Of a DNA stretch of 12,613 nucleotides, positions 7,127 to 12,613 are shown piece after piece. The position numbers and the translations under genes are program-made. The notes under the pieces were generated by a model, which had not been told where the DNA came from, searched no databases, and was given only the letters and a program-made list of their open reading frames with translations. Position 1 is the first letter of the stretch. Each line of letters opens with the position of its first letter. Source of the DNA: Burkholderiaceae bacterium (lineage in GTDB: Bacteria; Pseudomonadota; Gammaproteobacteria; Burkholderiales; Burkholderiaceae); contig JAGOCV010000093.1 in assembly GCA_017998575.1 (NCBI GenBank), positions 1 to 12,613 of the forward strand, read 5' to 3'.

Positions 7127-8083
7127 TCAGATGGGTGTGACCACGCCACGGCCGCTGAAATGGCCCTGGGCGTTCTCGACGAAACGGTCCACCGACGCCT
7201 GCATGGCCTCGGGCGAGCGGCCGGCCACGTGCGGTGTGATGACCACGTTGTCCAGTTCCACCAGTTCGCGCGGGCGTTCGGGCTCGCTCTCGTACACGTC
7301 GATGCCGGCGCAGCCCAGGCGGCCTTCGCGCAGCGCGCTGGCCAGCGCCGCCGTGTCAACCACGCTGCCGCGCGCGATGTTGACCAGTGCGCCCTGCGGC
7401 CCCAGGGCGTCGATCACGGCGGCATTGACCATGTGCTTCGTCTCGGCGCCGCCAGGCGTGGCCACGACGAGGAAGTCGGCCCACTGCGCCAGTTCGAGCA
7501 GCGTGTCGAAGCGCTGATAGGACAGGTCGGGCTTGGCGCTGCGCGAGTGGTAGGCCACCTGCATGTCGAAGCCTTCGGCGCGGCGCGCGAGCTGGCGGCC
7601 GATCATGCCCATGCCCAGGATGCCCAGCCGCTTGCCGCCCACGGTGGGGGTGTAGGCCGTCATCTGGTCGCGCCACAGGCCCTGGCGCGTGCCGCGGTCG
7701 AGCACGACCAGGCCGCGCACGGCCGCCAGCAGCAGGCCGAAGGCGTGGTCGGCCACGCAGGCGTCGTTGGTGCCCGCGCCATTGGCCACCACCAGGCCGC
7801 GCGCCTTGGCCGCCGCGACATCGATGGTCTCGTAGCCCACGCCCAGGGCGCACACCAGCTCCAGCGCCGGCATGGCGGCGATCTCGTCGGCCGTCAGGCC
7901 GATGGTGCCGATGGAGAGCACGCAGCGGAAACGCGCGCCCTGCTGTGCGATGGCCTGCGCGCGCTCGGCCGGCGTGGGCGCATAGACGATGTCGAACAGG
8001 CCGGCGATCTGGCGCACGTGCTGCTGCTGCAGCGGGCACAGGACGAGGACGGGAATGCGGGCGTTGGAGTCGGTGGTGGTCAT
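7127..8083 (-). CDS. D-isomer-specific 2-hydroxyacid dehydrogenase (NADP-type, glyoxylate/hydroxypyruvate reductase-like)
   Basis: A 318-residue cytosolic oxidoreductase that interconverts a D-2-hydroxy acid and its 2-oxo acid. The N-terminal catalytic domain contains GVGYETIDVAAA (81-92). The Rossmann domain starts with GILGMGMIG (154-162, GxGxxG at 157-162). The second strand ends YHSR (178-181), where NAD enzymes carry Asp, so NADPH is the likely cofactor. The catalytic triad is complete: R238 in NIARGS, E267 in DVYESEP and H285 in TPHVAG. The length is normal for the GhrB/hydroxyphenylpyruvate-reductase group. It begins ten bases after the receptor gene stop; a GGAG 13 bases upstream is rather distant. 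Within the operon it probably reduces or oxidises an intermediate next to the hydratase. The exact substrate cannot be read from the sequence. Confidence 0.92.
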   Translation of the reverse strand: MTTTDSNARIPVLVLCPLQQQHVRQIAGLFDIVYAPTPAERAQAIAQQGARFRCVLSIGTIGLTADEIAAMPALELVCALGVGYETIDVAAAKARGLVVANGAGTNDACVADHAFGLLLAAVRGLVVLDRGTRQGLWRDQMTAYTPTVGGKRLGILGMGMIGRQLARRAEGFDMQVAYHSRSAKPDLSYQRFDTLLELAQWADFLVVATPGGAETKHMVNAAVIDALGPQGALVNIARGSVVDTAALASALREGRLGCAGIDVYESEPERPRELVELDNVVITPHVAGRSPEAMQASVDRFVENAQGHFSGRGVVTPI

Positions 8084-8093
8084 GGCGCCGTTT

Positions 8094-9086
8094 TTACTCC
8101 AGCGTGAGCTTCTGGTCGGTGACGACCTGGCGGTAGCTGTCGAATTCCTCGCGGATCTGCTGCGCGAATTGCTCGGGCGTGTTGGCCACGACGACCGAGC
8201 CGGTGTCCTCGACGCGCTTGCGTACGGCCGGATCCTGCAGCACCTGGCGCGCGGCGGCGTTGACCTTGTCGACCACGTCGCGCGGCAGGCCCTTGGGGCC
8301 GGCGATGCCGAAGTAGGCCATGCGGTTCATGCGCGCCAGGCCGATCTCCTCGAAGGTGGGCGTGTCCTTCATGATCGACAGCCGCTGGGGCGCGGCCACG
8401 GCGATGGCGCGCAGCCGGCCGGCCTGGATGAACGGCAGCGCCGAGGGCAGGTTGCCGAACTGCACCAGCACCTGGCCAGCCACGGTGTCGTTGAGCGCCG
8501 GGCCGTCGCCGCGGTACGGGATGTGCGTCATGAACGTGCCCGTGAGGCCCTTGAACAGTTCCATCTGCAGGTGCGAGATCGAGCCCGTGCCGCCCGAGGC
8601 GTACGAATACTTGCCCGGGCTCTTCTTGAGTTCGGCCAGCAGTTCCTTGTAGTTCTGCGCGGGGAACGAGGGGTGCACCACCAGCACGTTGGGCGTGGCC
8701 GCGATGTTGATGATGGGCGTGAAGTCGGTGAGCGGGTTGTACGGAATCTTGGGGTTGATGGCAGGGTTGGCGGCCGTGGTGGACACCGTGGCCATGCCGA
8801 GCGCATAGCCATCGGGCGTGGCGCGGGCGGTTTCGGCCGCACCCACGGTGCCGCCGCCGCCGGCCTTGTTCTCCACGATCACCGGCTGACCCAGCGCGCG
8901 GCCCAGCGGGTCGGCCATGACGCGGGCCACGATGTCGGTGGTGCCGCCGGTGCCGAAGGGCACGACCAGGCGCACCACCTTGTTCGGGTAGGGCTGCTGC
9001 GCGTGCGCGGCCCCGGCCGCCAGCAGCGCGGCGGCCAAAGTGGTGGCAAGAACGCCCTGGCGGCGGGTGAGGGAAATTGTCTTCAT
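8094..9086 (-). CDS. Bug/TctC-family periplasmic solute receptor
   Basis: The 330-residue product belongs to the Bug (TctC) receptors of tripartite tricarboxylate transport. These bind carboxylates in the periplasm and hand them to a TctA/TctB membrane pair. A signal peptide covers residues 1-29 (positive start, hydrophobic core, AHA before QQPYP). Family landmarks follow: KVVRLVVPFGTGGTTDIVAR (36-55), VIVENKAGGGGTVGA (69-83), PDGYALGMAT (91-100), and later HIPYRGDGPALNDTVAGQV, in which Asp usually contacts the ligand carboxylate. The start is well supported by AAAGGAG (complement of 9094-9100) seven bases upstream, the strongest ribosome-binding site of the operon, which suggests high expression. 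No TctA or TctB gene is in the window, as is common for the many orphan Bug receptors of Burkholderiales. Its position inside the enzyme cluster points to import of the pathway substrate. Confidence 0.95.
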   Translation of the reverse strand: MKTISLTRRQGVLATTLAAALLAAGAAHAQQPYPNKVVRLVVPFGTGGTTDIVARVMADPLGRALGQPVIVENKAGGGGTVGAAETARATPDGYALGMATVSTTAANPAINPKIPYNPLTDFTPIINIAATPNVLVVHPSFPAQNYKELLAELKKSPGKYSYASGGTGSISHLQMELFKGLTGTFMTHIPYRGDGPALNDTVAGQVLVQFGNLPSALPFIQAGRLRAIAVAAPQRLSIMKDTPTFEEIGLARMNRMAYFGIAGPKGLPRDVVDKVNAAARQVLQDPAVRKRVEDTGSVVVANTPEQFAQQIREEFDSYRQVVTDQKLTLE

Positions 9087-9126
9087 GGCAGGTCTCCTTT
9101 GTCGTGTGTCGTTGGCTGTGGCGGCA

Positions 9127-9879
9127 TCAGTTCATCGTCATGCCGCCGTCGATGACCAGGTTCTGGCCCGTGAACATCGGGGCATCGGGCCCCATCAGGA
9201 AAGCGACGGCTCCGACCACGTCGGACGGCTCCATGTCGCGGTGCAGGGCGCGCTGGCGGCGGATGTCCTCGCGCTGCTTGTCGCGGTTGGTGCCATCGCC
9301 CAGGATGCCGTCGCTGAGCGTGAGGCCGGGCGAGACAGCGTTGACGCGCACGTTCCATTCGCCGGCCTCGCGCGCCAGCGCCCGCGTGAAGCCCAGCACC
9401 GCCGCCTTGCTGCTCACGTAGTGCAGCAGCAGCGGATTGCCCTTGAGCACCGTGGCCGACGAGAGATTGACGATCGAGCCGCCGCCGGCGGCGCGCAGGT
9501 GCGGCATGGCGAAGCGGCAGCAGTTGAAGACGCCTTCGACGTTGACGGCGAACACGCGCCGCCATTCGTCCGGCGCGATCTCTTCGAAGGGTTGCTTGCG
9601 CAGCGTGGTGTAGAGCGCGGCGTTGTTGACCAGCCCCACCAGCGATCCATGCAGCGCGGCGGCGCCGTCCATGGCGCGGCGCACGGCGTCGGCATCGCTC
9701 ACGTCCACGGTGAATCCCACCGCGCCATGGCCCAGCCGGGCCGCGGCCTCCTGGGCGCCACGCATGTCGGCCAGCGCCACCGTGTAGCCGTCCGCGGCCA
9801 ACCGTTCGGCCACGGCGTAGCCGATGCCCTGTGCACCGCCGGTGACCACCACCGTGCCGCGCGATCCGTCTCGTGTCAT
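9127..9879 (-). CDS. Short-chain dehydrogenase/reductase (classical SDR)
   Basis: A 250-residue NAD(P)-dependent oxidoreductase of the classical SDR type, acting on an alcohol/ketone of the pathway. Motifs in order: TGGAQGIG (13-20, cofactor loop), D38 at the end of the second strand (LADMR, favours NAD), NNAA (85-88), N113 in AVNVEG, the catalytic Ser in NLSSAT (138-143), and YVSSK with Y154 and K158. NAVSPG follows at 180-185, and the C-terminal TGQNLVIDGGMTMN is typical of the family. I chose ATG 9879 because GGAG (complement of 9888-9891) lies eight bases upstream. GTG 9900 and nearby ATGs in frame are too close to that site or overlap the previous stop. The stop of the preceding dehydrogenase (9897) lies 17 bases away, so the genes are co-transcribed. 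The substrate is unknown. Confidence 0.93.
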   Translation of the reverse strand: MTRDGSRGTVVVTGGAQGIGYAVAERLAADGYTVALADMRGAQEAAARLGHGAVGFTVDVSDADAVRRAMDGAAALHGSLVGLVNNAALYTTLRKQPFEEIAPDEWRRVFAVNVEGVFNCCRFAMPHLRAAGGGSIVNLSSATVLKGNPLLLHYVSSKAAVLGFTRALAREAGEWNVRVNAVSPGLTLSDGILGDGTNRDKQREDIRRQRALHRDMEPSDVVGAVAFLMGPDAPMFTGQNLVIDGGMTMN

Positions 9880-9896
9880 CGTCATCACTCCAGTCA

Positions 9897-10916
9897 TCAC
9901 TTCATGTCAATGTGGGGGGTGGCCGCGCGGGCGGCCATCCAGGCGTCGTGGCGCGTGGCCTCGCGGGCGTTGAGCGCGCCGTGCGGCAGTTCGCCGCGCG
10001 CCAGCGCCTCGATCTGGCGGATCGTCTCCAGCGTCTGGAACGCGCGGGCCTCGGCCGTGCTGTTGCCGATGTGCTGGCTGGTCACCACGTCGGGGCGCGC
10101 CATGAAGCGGGCCGAGGGCTTCTGGTCGGCGGCCTGGCCCACGTCCAGAGCCGCGCCGGCGAGGTGCCCGCTGCCCAGCGCGGCCTCCAGCGCGTCCTCG
10201 TCCACCAGTTCTCCGCGCGCCAGGTTCACGAAGTACGCGCCGCGCCGCATGCGCGCGAAAGCGTGCGCGCCCATGAGCCCGTGCGTGGCCGGCGTGGCGG
10301 CGGCCAGGCAGACCACGAAGTCGGACTGGCCCAGCAGCGTGTCCAGGTCGACGCGCGCCACCAGGCCCGTGTCCACCTGGCCGGGATCGAAGGCCAGCGT
10401 GCGCATGCCCAGCGCGTGGGCCAGCGCATGCAGCTGGCGCGCGATGGTGCCGTAGCCCACCAGCCCCATCACCGCGCCCGACAGTTCGCGGCCGATGCGC
10501 GGCGGCGTGCCGGGCGCGAGCCGCTGGCGCGTGATGCCGCGCGCGAGGTCGATCATCATGCCCAGCCCGAGTTCGGCGACGGCATTGGCGAAGCCCGGCC
10601 GCACGTGCGTGACCAGCACGCCGTGGCGCGAGGCCGCCGCCACGTCGATGGTGCTGGTGTCCACGGCGGCCCGCAGGAACGCCACCAGCCCCGGCATGGC
10701 ATCGAAGGTCTCGGCGTGCCCGGGCACCGAGCGGAAGGCGACGATGGCGTCGCAGCCCTGCGCCTGGCGGGCCAGCGCGGCGCCGTCGAGCGGCTGGGCG
10801 CCGATGCAGCGCCGCACCTCGGCCACGCGCGTGAGCGCGTCCCAGCGCGCGACGTCGTAGGCCTGCGCGAACTCGGCCTCGGTGTAGGCCAGGAACACAT
10901 GCGGGCGGCGGCTCAT
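9897..10916 (-). CDS. Atypical D-2-hydroxyacid dehydrogenase-family protein lacking the usual catalytic Glu
   Basis: A 339-residue member of the D-isomer-specific 2-hydroxyacid dehydrogenase fold. The Rossmann stretch reads GLVGYGTIARQLHALA (151-166), so the third Gly of GxGxxG is Ala. The second strand ends AFDP with D178, favouring NAD. Catalytic Arg is present (R234 in NLARGELVDEDAL) and a His is present (H282 in TSQHIGNST, where TPH is usual). The segment that normally reads DVFxxEP is DVGQAADQKP (258-267), so the catalytic Glu is missing; D264 is next to that position. The protein could be a slow or different-chemistry dehydrogenase, or belong to a less-studied subgroup with a DVGxAxDQ motif, which I recall only loosely from related Burkholderiales proteins. 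The ATG overlaps the stop of the FAD oxidase gene by four bases, so the two are coupled and may act on the same substrate. Confidence 0.87.
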   Translation of the reverse strand: MSRRPHVFLAYTEAEFAQAYDVARWDALTRVAEVRRCIGAQPLDGAALARQAQGCDAIVAFRSVPGHAETFDAMPGLVAFLRAAVDTSTIDVAAASRHGVLVTHVRPGFANAVAELGLGMMIDLARGITRQRLAPGTPPRIGRELSGAVMGLVGYGTIARQLHALAHALGMRTLAFDPGQVDTGLVARVDLDTLLGQSDFVVCLAAATPATHGLMGAHAFARMRRGAYFVNLARGELVDEDALEAALGSGHLAGAALDVGQAADQKPSARFMARPDVVTSQHIGNSTAEARAFQTLETIRQIEALARGELPHGALNAREATRHDAWMAARAATPHIDMK

Positions 10917-12391
10917 GGCGCGGCCTCCGCAGCGACGCCCTGCGGGCCCGGCAGCAGCTTGCCCGGGTTGAACAGGCCCAGCGGATCAATGGCGCGCTTG
11001 ACCGCCTGCATGAGCGAGCGTTCGGCCGCCGACTTGTAGCGCGCGGCCTCGTCGCGCCGCAGCACGCCCAGGCCATGCTCGGCCGAGATCGATCCGCCGC
11101 GCCGCGCGACGGCGTCGTGCACCAGCCGGTTGAGCGCGGGTTCGTCGGCGAGGAAGGCGGCCTGCGCGGCGGCGTCGGCAGCATGCACGCCCTCGGCCGG
11201 CGACAGGTTGTAGTGCAGGTTGCCATCGCCCAGATGACCGAAGACCACCTGCCGCGCGGCTGGAAACTGCTGCGCGATGGCCTCGCCGGTCTCCTCCACG
11301 AAGCCGGCGATGGCCGAGATCGGCAGTGCGATGTCGTGCTTGATGGTCTTGCCTTCGGCGGCCTGGGCCTCCGAGATGTTCTCGCGCAGCGCCCACAGCG
11401 CATCGAACTGCGCGCCCGATGCGGCCACGGCAGCGTCGCTGGCCAGTCCGTCGGCGAAAGCCTGCTCGAGCAGGTGTTCGAGCGTCTGCGCCGGCGGCGC
11501 GGCCGATGCGGGCGCGGCCAGTTCCAGCAGCACGTACCAGGGCGATGCCGCGCCCAGCGGCGAACGCGTGCCGGGCATGTGGCGCAGCACCAGGCCCAGG
11601 CAGGTGTGCGAGATGAGCTCGAACGCGGTCAGGCCGTCGCCCGCGTGGGCCCGCGCCAGCCGCAGCAGTGCCGTGGCCGCGGCGGCATCGGGCACGGCCA
11701 CCCAGGCATTGGCGCGCTCCGCAGGCTGCGGATAGAGCTTGAAGACCGCGGCGGTGATGACGCCCAGCGTGCCTTCGCTGCCGATGAAGAGATCGCGCAG
11801 GTCATAGCCGGTGTTGTCCTTGCGCAGGCCGCGCAGGCCGTCCCACACCTGGCCGTCGGGCAGCACCACTTCCAGGCCCAGGCACAGCTCGCGCGCATTG
11901 CCGTAGCGCAGCACCTGCACGCCGCCCGCGTTGGTGGCCAGGTTGCCGCCGATGGTGCAGCTGCCTTCGGCCGCCAGCGACAGGGGCAGCAGGCGGCCGG
12001 CCCCCGCCGCGGCTTCCTGGGCCTGCAGCAGGGTGCAGCCGGCTTCCAGTGTGAGGGTGTCGTTGTCCGGATCGATGGCGCGCACGCGGGTCATGCGCGC
12101 CAGCGACAGCACGACCGCGCGGCCCGACGCATCGGGCACGCTGCCGCCCGACAGGCCCGTGTTGCCGCCCTGCGGCACCACGGCGATGCGATGCCGGACG
12201 CACCAGCGCACGATCGCCGCCACGTCGGCGGTGCCCTCGGGCTGCGCGACGGCGATGGCGCTGCCGCTCCAGCGGCGGCGCCAGTCGGTCAGGAAGGGCG
12301 CCATGTCCTGGGCGGCCGTGAGCCAGCGGCCCGAGAACGCCGGGCGGTCGGCAGGCAGCGGCGGCAGTCCGGCCACGGTGTCGGGGCTCAT
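10913..12391 (-). CDS. FAD-linked D-2-hydroxyacid oxidase/dehydrogenase (GlcD/D2HGDH-like)
   Basis: A 492-residue flavoprotein of the vanillyl-alcohol-oxidase fold that oxidises a D-2-hydroxy acid (D-lactate, glycolate, D-2-hydroxyglutarate or similar) to the 2-oxo acid, passing electrons to quinone or an electron-transfer protein. The FAD domain shows VVPQGGNTGLSGGSVP (71-86), GSCTIGGNLATNAGG (143-157), RYGNARE (162-168) and GSEGTLGVIT (204-213). The C-terminal substrate domain has LRENISEAQ (335-343), the metal-site motif GHLGDGNLH with H386 and H393, SAEHGLG with E438, and the closing DPLGLFNPGKLLP (469-481). Length is normal for this family. ATG 12391 is chosen because family homology starts soon after it. 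The open frame runs upstream to 12511 but there overlaps the preceding gene. The start has no clear ribosome-binding site and lies 17 bases after that gene, so coupling is likely. Confidence 0.93.
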   Translation of the reverse strand: MSPDTVAGLPPLPADRPAFSGRWLTAAQDMAPFLTDWRRRWSGSAIAVAQPEGTADVAAIVRWCVRHRIAVVPQGGNTGLSGGSVPDASGRAVVLSLARMTRVRAIDPDNDTLTLEAGCTLLQAQEAAAGAGRLLPLSLAAEGSCTIGGNLATNAGGVQVLRYGNARELCLGLEVVLPDGQVWDGLRGLRKDNTGYDLRDLFIGSEGTLGVITAAVFKLYPQPAERANAWVAVPDAAAATALLRLARAHAGDGLTAFELISHTCLGLVLRHMPGTRSPLGAASPWYVLLELAAPASAAPPAQTLEHLLEQAFADGLASDAAVAASGAQFDALWALRENISEAQAAEGKTIKHDIALPISAIAGFVEETGEAIAQQFPAARQVVFGHLGDGNLHYNLSPAEGVHAADAAAQAAFLADEPALNRLVHDAVARRGGSISAEHGLGVLRRDEAARYKSAAERSLMQAVKRAIDPLGLFNPGKLLPGPQGVAAEAAP

Positions 12392-12408
12392 TGCTGCGGG
12401 CGTGTCAC

Positions 12409-12612
12409 TCAGCGCTTGCGGGCCGCCAGCAGGCGGTCGGCGAATTCCTGCCAGCGCGCGTCGTCCGCCACGTCCGCGAACACGCCGGCCGCGGCCTGGT
12501 CGGCCACCCACTGCTGCTTGTCGGCTATGGAGGCCGTCATGTAGGGCTCGAAGCCCGCTTCGCGCACGGTGTTGGCCGATTCGCGCATCTCTTCGGCGCG
12601 GCGCTTGCCGTG
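12409..12612 (-). CDS. C-terminus of an NAD(P)-dependent oxidoreductase (DUF1932-like), start outside window
   Basis: Only the last 67 residues are inside the window; the frame is open to the right edge. The fragment reads HGKRRAEEMRESANTV (1-16), then REAGFEPYMTASIADKQQW (17-35), and ends ADRLLAARKR before TGA. The pattern HG-RRA-EM-E, followed by a Gly-Pro-Met-type loop and a Trp, recalls the C-terminal DUF1932 helical domain of proteins related to 3-hydroxyisobutyrate/6-phosphogluconate dehydrogenases. These oxidise or reduce a beta-hydroxy acid with NAD(P). The Rossmann domain is not visible, so this rests on motif memory. The gene is immediately upstream of the FAD oxidase gene (17-base gap) and is probably in the same transcript. 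Confidence 0.6.
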   Translation of the reverse strand, partial: HGKRRAEEMRESANTVREAGFEPYMTASIADKQQWVADQAAAGVFADVADDARWQEFADRLLAARKR

Positions 12613-12613
12613 C

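Noticed and set aside
6272..8107. 611-codon + strand frame opposite hydratase and dehydrogenase
   Set aside because: Spans two real genes on the other strand and encodes a His/Gly/Arg-rich string without motifs; a composition shadow.
9880..9900. GTG/ATG starts further upstream for the SDR gene
   Set aside because: GGAG at 9888-9891 (complement) has correct spacing only for ATG 9879; the others overlap the previous stop or the ribosome site itself.
12392..12511. Upstream extension of the FAD oxidase frame
   Set aside because: Overlaps the preceding gene in another frame and encodes Arg/Gly-rich sequence not expected in this family.
11075..12544. 489-codon + strand frame opposite the FAD oxidase gene
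   Set aside because: Same shadow pattern; the - strand frame carries all FAD-oxidase motifs.

Overview
The window comes from a high-GC, polarly or laterally flagellated beta-proteobacterium. Burkholderiales is most likely, and Comamonadaceae-like is my best guess. The reasons are the flagellar gene order flhB-flhA-flhF-fliA, the GC content (close to 70% by eye in most genes), and a Bug-family periplasmic receptor sitting among catabolic genes, a hallmark of this order. Genus and species cannot be decided from the sequence alone.

Left part (1-5232, + strand): the end of a flagellar operon. It holds the C-terminal ~70% of flhB (export switch), complete flhA (export gate), flhF (SRP-type GTPase that sets flagellar position and number) and fliA (sigma-28 for late flagellar genes). 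flhB and flhA overlap by ATGA. The flhA/flhF junction is unusual: the two overlap as ATAA, so flhF appears to start at ATA, with a good Shine-Dalgarno and no in-frame ATG, GTG or TTG until residue 34. The expected flhG/fleN gene between flhF and fliA is absent. A perfect 18-bp-stem hairpin after fliA (5249-5288) ends this unit and probably also the convergent one.

Middle (5312-6292, - strand): a 265-residue outer-membrane beta-barrel protein with a signal peptide and a C-terminal Phe. Its 3' half has lower GC than its neighbours. A 183-bp leader without a gene lies upstream of it.

Right part (6293-12613, - strand): a tightly packed catabolic operon entering from outside the right edge. In transcription order it encodes the C-terminus of an NAD(P)-dependent oxidoreductase (DUF1932-like), an FAD-linked D-2-hydroxyacid oxidase/dehydrogenase (GlcD/D2HGDH type), an atypical D-2-hydroxyacid dehydrogenase lacking the usual catalytic Glu, a short-chain dehydrogenase, a Bug/TctC solute receptor, a classical D-2-hydroxyacid dehydrogenase with an NADP-type cofactor loop, and a 2-oxopent-4-enoate hydratase-family enzyme. 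Junctions range from a 4-bp overlap to about 40 bp, so one transcript is likely. Together they look like uptake and stepwise oxidation of a hydroxy-carboxylic acid to a 2-oxo acid followed by hydration. The substrate is unknown. No regulator, ring-cleavage enzyme, CoA enzyme, RNA gene, mobile element or CRISPR array is visible.
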